64,000 nucleotides of DNA from Ligustrum vulgare (Eukaryota > Streptophyta > Magnoliopsida > Lamiales > Oleaceae): positions 17,421,446-17,485,445 of the forward strand of contig OY743172.1 in assembly GCA_963555705.1 (NCBI GenBank). The letters are read 5' to 3'. The notes below the pieces were generated by a model. That model did not search any database. It was not told the DNA's origin and saw nothing but the letters and a program-made list of their open reading frames with translations. The number at the start of each line of letters is the position of its first letter. The first letter of the stretch is position 1. Both the position numbers and the translations under genes were made by a program. This document shows, piece after piece, positions 11,639 to 21,381 of the stretch.

Positions 11639-11860
11639 TAGAGATGTGTTTCGGGAGTAGCCGTATCCTACCACCTCTGATCTTTTGAGGAAATAAAGAA
11701 ACACTCAAAAAGGTGTGTTTCAAGAGTAAGAATACTCCGTACTCTACCACCTTAAATATTTGAGGTACACAAGATTAAACATTGATAAAATCCTAGAAAT
11801 TTATGGTGTGTCTCAAGAGTGAGAATACTCCGTACTCTACCACCACCTATTCTAGGGTTC
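11639..11860 (+). repeat. Three diverged copies of a CGTA/CTCTACCACC unit
   Basis: Three units of about 70-95 bases share the order GTGTTTC/GTGTCTC...AGAGTRAGAATACTCC...TCTACCACC (near 11646, 11719 and 11809). They lie directly downstream (in LOG orientation) of the LOG-like gene. Confidence 0.6.
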
Positions 11861-11888
11861 ACAAAGATAAATTTACATTAACCGAACT

Positions 11889-12512
11889 CTATTTTTGCTT
11901 GATTTCCCTTCCTTGCCACCAATCTATCTTACCTCCTGCTGGATCTTGTATTGGAATATATGATTGTAACTTATCCAGCAGTTCCTCGATAGTAGAAGCA
12001 GAAATAAGGATTCTCCTAGAAAATGGAGAGATGAATCCCTGTTCCACAGCATAATCAATAAATGTTAGCAAACCATCAAAGAAATTGTTAACATTTAAAA
12101 GCCCAATAGGCTTGGTATGGAGATCTAATTGAGCCCATGAAGTAATATTAAAAATTTCCTCTAAAGTACCAAAACCTGCAGGCAGGGCTATGAAGGCATC
12201 AGAACCATATAGCATGCAAGTTATGCGTTCATGGATAGATAAGGTTTGTACTTCATGCCCTCGTGTTTTTCATGCGATATCAACTAAAGGAACGGGTATA
12301 ACACCTATCACTCTTGCTTTCTCTGCTTGAGCGGATTGTGAAACACAACCCATCAAACCACTGCTACCACCCCCATACACGAGAGTGATACCTTTCTCTC
12401 CCAACTTCTTTCCTAAATCCACTGCTGCTTCTAGATATTCAAAATCTTTCCCTACTTTTGATCCACAAAATACACAGATAGTTTTGATATGTCGAAATTT
12501 TGGTCCTTCCAT
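11889..12512 (-). pseudogene. LOG-like: LOG-like cytokinin phosphoribohydrolase, intronless, one stop codon
   Basis: LOG enzymes cut cytokinin riboside 5'-monophosphates to release active free-base cytokinin. From the ATG at 12510-12512 one frame of 207 codons covers nearly the family length (about 210-220). It has the N-terminal nucleotide-binding part (ICVFCGS, then LVYGGGSSGLMG), the later DAFIALP and the hallmark loop PAGFGTLEE, then WAQL, KPIGLLNV and AVEQGFI. Two defects show: an in-frame TGA at 12270-12272 after residue 80, and Ala in place of the second residue of the usual PGGxGTxxE loop. LOG genes normally have several introns; this copy has none, which points to an mRNA-derived copy. 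It lies antisense inside the 9838-16050 retrotransposon, so it was probably picked up by retrotransposition. A readthrough or shortened product is possible but not shown. Confidence 0.88.
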
Positions 12513-12774
12513 CTTTGAGAGAATAAGGAAGGAAAAACTTATGAGAAAATGATATTTTGGGATGCATGAAACTGTGAAAATCATTGGCTTTTTAAACTTG
12601 AAAAACTTCACTATTTACTGCTCGTCTTTCGAAAAAGTGAAGATTTACTTTTGACAAAATCACCCTACTCACCTTTCGGTGATTTAATATTTTTAACTAG
12701 CCTTTATCAAAACTCGTGAAAGGAAACAGAAAAATATTTTATATGTGCATATATATCAAATGATTTACCTTGTA

Positions 12775-13320
12775 TCAATGTTGAATAGCCAAAACATCAT
12801 TGTTTATAACAACCTGGCAAACAGGATCTTTTACTATTATATTTTTGAGACTATAACTCTCTTTATCGCTGATAAATTTAGCCCATAAAGATAGTAGCTC
12901 ACGCTGCACATACCCACTAGGGTGCGTCTTAAGAGTCAATCGGATATCATCAAATGACTCCTTATTCAGTCCACCCTTAATGAAGTCTATCTTATCATCT
13001 CGATTTATGGATGAATATCCTATTGATTTACAACGGGTATCACATGTCCATCGAGCACATTTGTAGCAACTATTTAATCTTTTTGCTCTTCGCTTCTTTG
13101 CAAAAGTACTTTTACCTAAGCCAGGCTTGTGCTTAGAAAATGAATCTGGTAATTCACCAGCTAATCGAACTTTTGCTTCGATCAACCAGCGAACATCTTC
13201 TGGGATGCCATGATCCATCAGCAATCTCAATCTTTCGAGCCTCATTCGATATATTTTTCTCAAATCATTTATTGGAAGATTGGAATAATATTTGCAAATA
13301 TTTGAAAGTATGATATCCAT
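12775..13320 (-). CDS. Unknown Cys-rich basic protein, 181 aa, in retrotransposon
   Basis: An intact frame from the ATG at 13318-13320 encodes 181 residues. I do not recognise the family. The N-terminal half is charged and helix-prone (RMRLERLRLLMDHGIP, then DVRWLIEAKVRLAGELPDSF). A basic, NLS-like stretch (KKRRAKR, about residue 75) is followed at once by a compact Cys cluster C-X2-C-X4-C-X3-C (CYKCARWTCDTRC), which could bind zinc. The C-terminal part has HPSGYVQRELLSLWAKF. There is no signal peptide or membrane segment. It runs the same way as the LOG-like gene about 260 bases downstream, and both are antisense to the retrotransposon. A TTTAAATAG about 40 bases upstream could be a TATA-like element but is close to the ATG. 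It could be captured host sequence or an accessory ORF of the element. That it is intact next to a broken LOG suggests recent origin or selection. Confidence 0.6.
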   Translation of the reverse strand: MDIILSNICKYYSNLPINDLRKIYRMRLERLRLLMDHGIPEDVRWLIEAKVRLAGELPDSFSKHKPGLGKSTFAKKRRAKRLNSCYKCARWTCDTRCKSIGYSSINRDDKIDFIKGGLNKESFDDIRLTLKTHPSGYVQRELLSLWAKFISDKESYSLKNIIVKDPVCQVVINNDVLAIQH

Positions 13321-13620
13321 TTTTTTTATGGATCTAGCCTTCTTCCCAAATCATCTATTTAAATGCATTATTCAACGCGTAAAAGAGCGGTGGCTCCGCG
13401 TGTCAGTAATATCGATTCCATCAAGAAATAATGGAATAAATTATTGAAAAGGTGGGAACAATGAGATAATGTGTCATTACCTTTTTCGATATAAGGGAAG
13501 ATTTGGCGACAAGATTGAGATCATGAGATATTTCCTCGAATATTGTACCTGATTTTTCCGGTATACTAAAAGTAATAAAGGTATACTGATTTGAAATGTA
13601 CAGAAATATGTACTGATGAA

Positions 13621-15020
13621 ATGAATACTGTATTGAACCAGAAGTTCATACGTACAAGTGAAATATCTTGCTGAACCAGAAGTTCATACGTACAAGTGAA
13701 ATATGTATATAGTATGAACCAGAAGCTCATAAATGAAATATACATTGTATTAAATCAGAAGTTTAGCGATATTGTATTGAATCAAATATTCATACATAGA
13801 AATGAAATAAAACCGTATTGAACCAGAAATTCTATAATAAAAGGTTAGATTATCAAAAATTTCAAATTATTTTCTATGAGAATAACTTATTCAGAAATTG
13901 TTTATCATACAACAATATTCTATGTCAAACAGGGATTTGCTCAAGAAGCTTTATGATTTGTAAAAGTGCGATATGTATACAATCCACCAAAGCGCACTTA
14001 GATATATGATTGAAATTACATCTCTAAAAGAATGACATGTGTTATGACATTTTAGCCGATTGATAATATTTGAGAACATTATAAGGAAAACACGCCTGAA
14101 GCGTAATTATGTCTCAAGCATAATGACTATCGATTCCAAAAATAAATATCTCTTGAATGATTGAAATGGTCCATTTGAGGCTAAATACTCATGGTGAGTA
14201 AAATGGACATAATTAAATGTAAGAGACTCAGGTACCTGATTATAGAACATATAAAGAGATCTCTCTATGTTATATTGAGTTGAAATGGAATCAATAAATA
14301 AGTCGACTGCATACATAAACAACCCTCTTATGAAAATAAGGTTGATGAAATTATAATACTTTGGCCAAGTATATAACCCAAATGAAGGGATTATTGTTCA
14401 AGGACCTGAAATCCAAATGCTTAAATGTATAAAGCCAGTAATTATATGTACAAATGAAAAATATTTCACAGTCGTAAAAGACGACTCGTTGCGCGCAATA
14501 TTTTTCATAGAATTGGCATGACATATGGTGGATAGACTATAGTCTAAATCACTAGCTTGAGCTCTTTGATATACCAATGAGTGAGATCAAAATGTATGAT
14601 TCTCATCTCGGTACTTTGAGAGTATTCTTTGATGTACCAGTTGATCGCGGTACGTTGGGATTTCAAGTAAAATGATTGTAGATTATATGTCGAAATTGAT
14701 ACCTATTTCAATGATTGATTATGCTCCTACAAATTAGAAATTGCAGTTTATAAAGTGCAAGAACATACATGTATAAATCATTGAAAGATTCAATATACCC
14801 AGATTAGTATCACTATAGGATGATACAAATGACTCCATGATATAATATGTTGAAAGTGAAATTAGAGTGTACTATTTATAACATCTGAGAAATTGATTAT
14901 TCACTAGAAGTGAATATAAAAATGAATATGTTTAATTATTCACCAGAAGTGAATTCTAGATTTTATTATTCATCGAAAGTGAATTCTAAATTTAATTATT
15001 CACCAGAAGTGAAATATGCA
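13621..15020 (+). repeat. Interspersed CCAGAAGT-type short repeats
   Basis: A motif of the form AACCAGAAGTTCATA with ACGTACAAGTGAAAT occurs near 13635, 13674 and 13716, with weaker forms to 13830. A related ATTCACCAGAAGTGAAT form occurs four times at 14890-15010. Similar TACCAGAAGTTA words occur near 11237 and 11297. There is no coding potential; the arrays fill the retrotransposon interior where pol would be. Confidence 0.7.
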
Positions 15021-15161
15021 ATCGATAAATTAGTACAACATTGCTTAATATATCATGTTATGACATCATGAGCTATGAACAATTTATATAAAAACTCATC
15101 ATAAATTATATGATTGCACCAATATACTTGTGACATTCCATGAAAAGAATAAATACGTGTT

Positions 15162-15822
15162 GCCCTCTTTTTCCCTTAGCTGATGTTTTGTCCCACGGGG
15201 TTTTCTTAGCAAGGTTTTTAATGAGGCAACAGTTGAGGCGTATTGATGAAAATTAATGAGAATAATGTACTATTTTTCCCTTCGCTGAGATTTTGTCCAA
15301 CAGGATTTTCCTAGCAAGGTTTTTGAGGCATTATCATAGCTATCGACAAGCTATAATTCAGCAACACATTGTTATACTGAAATGATATCAACAAATGAAG
15401 AAAATCATAGACATCTTATGAAAAATGCTATACAAGGAGATTTTTATATTCCAGAAGAAAGATGATATCAATGTTCGAGAAGTTCATGAATCCTCAATTG
15501 CACACTTCAGGGGGAGAAATATGATGTACTCTTTTCCTTCGTCCAGGTTTTGTCCTACTAGGTTTTCCTGACAAGGTTTTAACGAGGCAGCGGATGTACT
15601 CTTTTTCCTTAATTCAGACTTTATCCCACCGGGTTTTACTGACAAGGTTTTAATGGGCAGCACTTCAGAACTTCAAGATTCAGTACATGATTTGTTCTAC
15701 TCGAACGTTAGACTCAATGATTCACCATGGCCAACATCAGGGGGAGCTTCTGTACTCTTTTTCCTTCGCTCAAGTTTTATCCCACTGGATTTTCTTAGAA
15801 AGATTTTAACGATGCAGACAAT
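15162..15822 (+). repeat. Five copies of a 65-bp conserved unit before the 3' LTR
   Basis: Units at about 15162-15230, 15266-15330, 15526-15591, 15594-15661 and 15750-15822 share the pattern CTCTTTTTCCTT, then TTTTGTCCCAC and GGGTTTTC, then AGCAAGGTTTT and GAGGCA. Between them lie purine runs CAGGGGGAG (near 15508 and 15738). Similar units are a recurring feature near the 3' end of many plant Copia elements; the function is unknown. Confidence 0.85.
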
Positions 15823-15837
15823 TGCGGAATAGGTAAT

Positions 15838-15848
15838 TCAAGGGAGAG
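15838..15848 (+). promoter_or_regulatory. Polypurine tract
   Basis: The purine-rich sequence AAGGGAGAG lies directly against the right LTR, at the place where plus-strand DNA synthesis is primed. Confidence 0.75.
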
Positions 15849-16050
15849 TGTTATAAATATAATAATAAAATATGTGAATGATCAATTACCATTATACCCC
15901 TGTAAACTTTATATATTACGATTGTGTCATTGTTCCCTCCTATAAATAGGAGTTATTTCATTTCATTAGAAATATACCTAATGAGAAGTTCTCTCTCATT
16001 CTCTCCTATCTCTCTATTTTCTCTATTGTTTTTATAATAATTTTACAACA
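15849..16050 (+). repeat. 3' LTR, 202 bp
   Basis: It matches the left LTR with about seven substitutions and one 1-base indel. TATAAATA is at 15941-15948. It is followed by the target duplication ATAAA. Confidence 0.95.
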
Positions 16051-16267
16051 ATAAAATAGATTATTGACCAATTTAAAAGGAGCATTTCCCTAAAGATTTT
16101 TTCGAAGGGCTGTTTAGACCTTTCAACTAGAATGTCATCATACTACATGGTGGGCCAGCCTGAGAAAACATCAATTTTTGAATTAAAGCCTGCCATTTCT
16201 TGCTTGCTATCCGCCATGTCTGCGCTCAATATTCATCTAAAAATTGAAAATTGAAAATATATACGAT

Positions 16268-16617
16268 AGCCTCCGTTTGATAATACTGTTTGATTTATAA
16301 ACTGGTTTATTTATAATTTTGAGGTAAAAAGTAGTGGTTGAAAATTTAAGAAAGAAAAATGTGTGATTATAAAGTGATTTGAAAAATTATGTGATTTATA
16401 AATCAAATAAAAAGTACATTTATCAAACAAGGACTAAATAGTTGTCGAATAAGTTTATGATTGTTAAAAATTTTATATTTAAAAACATATTTTTTTATGA
16501 TATCGAGGAAAAATGATTGAAAATTGAAGAAAGAAAATGTGTGATTAAAAAATAATTTAAAAAATTGTATTGTTTAAAAACATGATTTTATCAAATTTAC
16601 CAAACAAAAACTAAAGC
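16268..16617. mobile_element. Two adjacent M1-family MITEs
   Basis: 16268-16436 runs from AGCCTCCGTTTGATAA to CAAACAAGGACTAA and holds the family core (TTTATAAACTGGTTTATTTA, GAGGTAAAAAGTAG, GATTTGAAAAATT). 16437-16617 is a second, more diverged copy ending CCAAACAAAAACTAAAG. This family (called M1 here) recurs at least a dozen times in the window. No coding capacity. Confidence 0.7.
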
Positions 16618-16967
16618 GTTAATTGTGTGAAAACAATTTTTAAAAATACTTTCTGCTTCAAAAGTCATTTTGGAGGAAGCCACACAATAAACTTCATTTA
16701 CATTTTTTAAAGAATTTGTCAATTGAATCAAAAGCAACATTCTGAATTTCTCAAAAATAATCGCAAACAGACTCTCAATTCGAAAAGAAAAAAGTCTGCA
16801 AGAAGACATGGGCAACTATTAATCATTCAAAACTCTTCAAGGTAAATTTTTTATTATCTACAATCTACAATGAAAATTAAACTCACGAGACTAGCTTAAA
16901 GTGGGAAAAGAACTATGGAAGTCACTAATGCAACAAAAATTACATGAGAAATCTTGGATGAATATTA

Positions 16968-17105
16968 GCCTCTTTTCACTAAATCCATTATAAATGAGTT
17001 TATAAATTACACAATTTTTTATATCATTTTAACCGCAATTTTTTTCATTTACCTCGAAAATAACAATAAATTATTTAGAAACCTCGAGGTAGCCGAACAG
17101 AGGCT
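16968..17105. mobile_element. M1-like MITE remnant
   Basis: Begins TAGCCTCTTTTCACTAAA and ends with the near-inverted GCCGAACAGAGGCTA. The middle has the TTTATAAATTACACAATTTT and CACTTTTTAACC-like wording of the family. No gene was seen in the 350 bases either side. Confidence 0.5.
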
Positions 17106-17437
17106 ACACGATCCCGTAATATTTTCTGTCTTGGCCTTCTCCAGAATGACTTGAACAATTTCACTCGATGCGGGTGGTCTCGAAAGATCTCTCCCTCACT
17201 GATAAATCAGACAAACCAAGCCAATTCAAAATCCGATCATGTTATCTATCACAAAATCACAGTGACATTAAAGACTAATAGATAGTGGAAGGCACAAAGG
17301 GCGTGTATTTTGGACCGAGTCATTTTGGAACCTCGACTAAGACAAACAGGCACACACGTATACAAGTTTTTTTTATCATCCTATCTATTTTCAAAACTAA
17401 TTTATATTCGCAATGAGCATAAAACTAAAAATGGAAT

Positions 17438-17509
17438 TGTGGCTGCTGGGATTCGAGCCCAGGTCTCCACGGCCACAACGTGGAATTCTTACCACTAAAC
17501 TACAGCCAC
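17438..17509 (-). tRNA. trnH-GUG: tRNA-His (GTG)
   Basis: The minus strand reads GTGGCTG...CAGCCAC plus discriminator A, giving a 7-bp acceptor stem, 72 bases in all. The anticodon loop contains GTG (TTGTGGC) on a paired CCACG/CGTGG stem. The T arm carries GGTTCGAAT-type sequence (GGGCTCGAATCCC), and the D arm TAGTTTAGTGGTAAGA matches an A box. A run of T (complement of 17426-17430) follows, as needed for RNA polymerase III termination. No intron. A nuclear gene is likeliest; the wording is the standard plant nuclear tRNA-His. Confidence 0.95.
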
Positions 17510-17523
17510 ATTAGTATTTAATG

Positions 17524-17675
17524 CTTTATTTGTTAAAGGGTTTTTGTTTAAAAATATGTTTTTTATTTTTTTTTTAAGTAAAATGTATGATTGAAAAGTA
17601 GAGATAGAATATGTGAGGTTAAAAAGTGATTTTAAAATTGTGTGATAAAAACATGTTTGTCAAACTGAGGATAAA
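17524..17675. mobile_element. M1-family MITE
   Basis: The family core is present (TGATTGAAAAGTAGAGA, AAAAAGTGATTTTAAAATTG), ending TTTGTCAAACTGAGGATAAA. It lies directly upstream of the tRNA-His gene. Confidence 0.6.
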
Positions 17676-17718
17676 TTGCCCATTACTTTAAATCAAATCA
17701 TGGGTTAGAAATAATATT

Positions 17719-18731
17719 TGATGATGCTAAAAATCGCACCTGAAATATTCTGAGCTTGAGCAATAAACTAGCACGAACTGGATCTCCGAATACCTGCAAT
17801 AAAGGCGAGGAGGTGTGTTCTCGTCGCCCCTCCGATGCTTAAGTCAGTAAAGAGGAAGGAGAAAATTTATGCAAGAAGTTATAAATTGTAGAGATAATTG
17901 TGTACCTGAATTATGATTGAGTGCCATGTATTTATAGTGATATATGGACAAATTATGATAGGATTGAAATACCTGTATTGCATGAGTCCTGTTAGGAATC
18001 ATCCTCCTATTTTTTAGGGATGATGTTGTAAAACTCAAATAGAATTTTGTTGGAAGATGAGTTCTATTGGAATTAGGAGGTTGTAGACTCCACGTATCAG
18101 ATCAAGTCATGCCCGATCAATGAGAGACGTGATCCGAGCATCATGTGCCCCGAGCACATCATGCACCTTTTTGGTAAGATATATGTACTCGGGGTATTCT
18201 ATCCTCGGGGAGTATTATGAGTGGTCGGGGCAACGTTTTCGCCGCGGGCATTTTAAGTATGATCGGGGGTTATATTCTCCTCGGGGTTGTTCAAGTCCTC
18301 GGGGTTCTCAATATGGTGTATGGTGTAATGTTTAAGTGCTCGGCCTCGAGGTTCATATGTTGCTCGGGGGTACCAAGATATGACTAGCTAAATATTCAAG
18401 TGCTCGGGGATGAGGACAAAGGATATGCTCGGGATATAAATGATTGTCGGGGTTGAAGTCCTCCTCGAGGGTATCAAGATGTAATATGTGATAATATTCA
18501 TGTGTTCGGGCTCGAGGTCATCCTCGGATTTATGGTGGTCGAGGTTGAGGTCTTCCTCGGGGATAGAAAATATATTATAGGGTGATATTCATGTGGTCGG
18601 AGTTGAGGTCCTCCTCGGGTTCATGGTGGTCCTCGGGGTTATACATTTGATTAGGAGACTATATTTTGTCAAAGAGCTCGAGCTTGAGGCTTTTGTAAAT
18701 GCTCGGGTGTGAATAAAATTTATACTCATCA
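17719..18731 (-). mobile_element. Solo LTR, 1013 bp, minus orientation
   Basis: Ends TGATGATGCT...TACTCATCA give TG...CA with short inverted repeats. The flanks ATATT (17714-17718) and GTATT (18732-18736) look like a 5-bp duplication with one change. A TATA-like CTATAAATACATGG on the minus strand (near 17930-17943) sets the orientation. The right two-thirds (18130-18720) is GC-richer and full of CTCGGGG/CCTCGGGGTT words. No internal domain remains. Confidence 0.65.
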
Positions 18732-19610
18732 GTATTAATCTCAAAAAAAAAAAAAATTACTGATAGTTCCATCACAAGAATGGAAAATATCCTGCCCCAC
18801 AAACTTATAACTTGTCTCGAAAGTTTTCAAAAACGAGAAAGTAAAAAAATATTTTAATTCACATTTTGCTACGTTGCCATTTCTAAATAGAAAAAGTACG
18901 TTCAACTGAAAATGATATAATGCACACCACTATGCACGGCTAAGAGGTGCATGGTGTGCACGCGCTAGTAGAACCTACTCTCTCGTGACTATCATACAAG
19001 TGTGTAGGCGTGCACCATAACAGCTCTCTACGTACAACATCCATGACTCTTTACTTTTAATACTCAGTTACTATATATTATTGTTTAAAATGTGGGAGTC
19101 CTTTTGGGAAATTCGTCCCTTACAGATTGAACATGATTCGTATTTTAAAGAATAAGTAATATCAAGAATGTAAAACTTGATCTAACGTTCCACCCACACA
19201 ATACATGGACCAAATTCAAATATATAGTTAAGAAAATAGAGTGCTGTCTATGTCTAGAGAAATTCAATGAAAATCTTGCAATACCTGAGGAAAAAAATGG
19301 CCATGATCAAACATCTAGACTCCAATAACAAATATAAAACATAACCCAGAAAATATCGTGAACAGAACGAGTACACCATGAAAAAATAAAAGTGAAAATA
19401 AAAATAAAAATCATACAACATACAGATAATGGATTCGCTGAATTCCAGAAGGAACTCTTCCAAGACCTAACCTAGTAGTAGTAATTAATGAACTCTTACA
19501 TAACGGACTAGCTACACAAAGAAGTCAGCCAACCAATATGTCATTAGAACCAACTGGAGTGAATCTCGAAATCCACGACGCAGTTATGCCAAGAATACAG
19601 GAACAGATTC
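18732..19610. other. Intergenic, 3' flank of RanGAP
   Basis: No gene seen. The part next to 19611 is probably RanGAP 3' UTR; on the minus strand several AATAAA-like runs occur between 19380 and 19480. The rest is AT-rich sequence without recognised repeats. Confidence 0.5.
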
Positions 19611-21206
19611 CTAATGTTTGATTTCAAGTCCCTTGAGCTTGGATTCCAATTCATCCTCATTATTGTCAATTTCCTCAGCCTCTTCGTCATAATCCTCTCC
19701 TTCAGGATCGTTCTCGTCCAAAGGACCAAGCAGACTAGGGGAATTTTTGAATGTCTCCTTCACCTCATCAACCCCTTCATCAGATATGAAATTGCCATTG
19801 ATATTTAACATCTTAAATCCAGGTTTGTTTACGACGGCCTGGGCCAAGCGTCTGGCCCCAGCCCTTCTTATTGAGTTGTTGCTCATATCTACTTCATGTA
19901 ATTGGCCATGGCCCTCCTCCAGTGCCTTGGCAATCAAGATAGCACCCTCGTCCTTCAATTCATTCTCAGCCAAGTTTAATTTGATGAGAAATTGTTTAGA
20001 TACTATACAAGCAGCCAAGGCAGGAGCAGCTTCAGCAGTGATTTCATTTCCAGCCATATCTAAGACTTCCAATGATGGAGCAGATTCCTTCAGGGCATTT
20101 GCTAGAGCAATAGACCCTTCATCATCCAAATTCAAATAACTGAGGTAGATTTCAAACAGGTCAGAAAATTTAGATAAAACCTTGCTCAAAACAAGTCCGG
20201 CTTCAACGCCAAACATATTGTCACGCAGATCAAGCTTCTTTAAAAGGGTGCATGTCCCAAGTGCTTCAGCAAGGGCAATCCCTCCCTCAGAATCCACCCG
20301 TGTTGAGGAACATCGAAAATCCTCTAGCAAAGGAGATTTCTTAACGATTTTAGATATAGCAATTGCTCCTTCATCTCCTGTCATGTTATTGTGAAACTGA
20401 AGCACTTTGAGTCTATCAGTCGAGGGAATTAGCTCCAATACCGCTTCTGCAGCCTCCTCCGAAATGCCATCATTTATGAGATACAGCTCCTCCAAATTAT
20501 GCTGAGACTTTAAAAGGGCAGAAAATGCCCTGACACCCTTCTCACCCAGAGCATTGTTCGACAGGTTAAGATATCTGAGATCACAACCCACCAGAGCTAA
20601 TGAAAATATATTCATTACTTCAAGTGCATCAGTCTCTGACTTTCCAGCAACAAAATCAGATAGGTCTACTTCAGTCAGTTGATTCTTTATGGATGACAAT
20701 ATCGGCACAGCAGCACGGGCAGCATCCAGACCAAAACTACAGTTACTGAAGCATATCTTCATATATTTATTGCCAGGGTCTTTCAGGGGATTTAACAATT
20801 TCAGAGCATCATCTGCGCTGATGTCAACCCTAGGATCTCCAGATATATCGAATACATTATCATGAGATTTCTTAATTTTATCTAATATGTTTATTTCTCC
20901 ATCCTCCTTTGTTATAGGGCCTCTTTTGATAACTTCCAGCATAAGCCTACTTGATTCTTTGGCATATAATTGCACTGCAGAACTTCCATCTCCATCTGGC
21001 TCTTTCTCAAAGTGTTTGCTTGCAGTAGCAAAGGCCACATCTTCAATTTGCTTGGCATCCTCCTCGGCTTCTTTTTTACTCAAAACGCCATACTTTCTAG
21101 ACAAAATGGACGGGGTCGTAAGATTCCGGGTCATTTTGTCCACAAGCATTAGCCTGGTACTTTGGCTAGGCGGCCACAATTTTATAGACAAATTTGTAGA
21201 TTCCAT
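19611..21206 (-). CDS. RANGAP: Ran GTPase-activating protein (RanGAP), WPP-domain type
   Basis: An uninterrupted 531-residue frame with the coding sequence in a single exon. Residues about 8-100 form the plant-specific WPP domain (LWPPSQSTR, then VLSKKEAEEDAKQIEDVAF), which targets RanGAP to the nuclear envelope and division plane. Residues about 190-480 are leucine-rich repeats of the RanGAP type (YLNLSNNALGEKG, KKLDLRDNMFG, VLDMAGNEITAEAAPALA). The C-terminus is strongly acidic (DPEGEDYDEEAEE), as in yeast and animal RanGAPs. Arabidopsis RanGAP1/2 are about the same length. The protein stimulates GTP hydrolysis by Ran and so maintains the nuclear transport gradient. Upstream, a leader intron spans 21218-22593 (minus-strand acceptor TTTTCAG at 21218, donor GTAAGC at 22593) and contains a MITE. 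Neighbours are unrelated. Confidence 0.97.
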   Translation of the reverse strand: MESTNLSIKLWPPSQSTRLMLVDKMTRNLTTPSILSRKYGVLSKKEAEEDAKQIEDVAFATASKHFEKEPDGDGSSAVQLYAKESSRLMLEVIKRGPITKEDGEINILDKIKKSHDNVFDISGDPRVDISADDALKLLNPLKDPGNKYMKICFSNCSFGLDAARAAVPILSSIKNQLTEVDLSDFVAGKSETDALEVMNIFSLALVGCDLRYLNLSNNALGEKGVRAFSALLKSQHNLEELYLINDGISEEAAEAVLELIPSTDRLKVLQFHNNMTGDEGAIAISKIVKKSPLLEDFRCSSTRVDSEGGIALAEALGTCTLLKKLDLRDNMFGVEAGLVLSKVLSKFSDLFEIYLSYLNLDDEGSIALANALKESAPSLEVLDMAGNEITAEAAPALAACIVSKQFLIKLNLAENELKDEGAILIAKALEEGHGQLHEVDMSNNSIRRAGARRLAQAVVNKPGFKMLNINGNFISDEGVDEVKETFKNSPSLLGPLDENDPEGEDYDEEAEEIDNNEDELESKLKGLEIKH

Positions 21207-21381
21207 GTCAAGAAAACCTGAAAAGGAAAAGCAAATGACACAACAAATACTGTGAATACCTCACTTCTGCTTATTACGATTTTACATTTACTTATAAGTA
21301 AGTGCGTATTTATCAAATAGATTCCATTTTCATTGGAGAAAATTATGTGTCGCTTATTTTTTACAATAAGAATAAAAATAA

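Larger units (their letters stand above)
9838..16050 (+). mobile_element. Non-autonomous LTR retrotransposon carrying antisense LOG copy, 6.2 kb
   Basis: Two direct LTRs (9838-10038 and 15849-16050) start with TGTTATAAAT and end with TTTTACAACA. They are flanked by a perfect 5-bp target duplication ATAAA (9833-9837 and 16051-16055). Just after the left LTR is a primer-site-like sequence, CGTTATCAGCACGAG; just before the right LTR is a purine tract, AAGGGAGAG. The two LTRs differ at about seven bases and one 1-base indel by eye, so insertion is fairly recent. There is no gag, protease, integrase or reverse transcriptase on the plus strand. The interior instead has tandem leader repeats (10230-10510), a LOG-like gene and an unknown 181-codon ORF on the minus strand, repeated CCAGAAGT motifs, and five copies of a conserved 65-bp unit near the 3' LTR. 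It must rely on enzymes from another element. Confidence 0.92.

Noticed and set aside
17310..17498. 62-codon plus-strand ORF
   Set aside because: It overlaps the tRNA-His gene on the opposite strand and has no motif.
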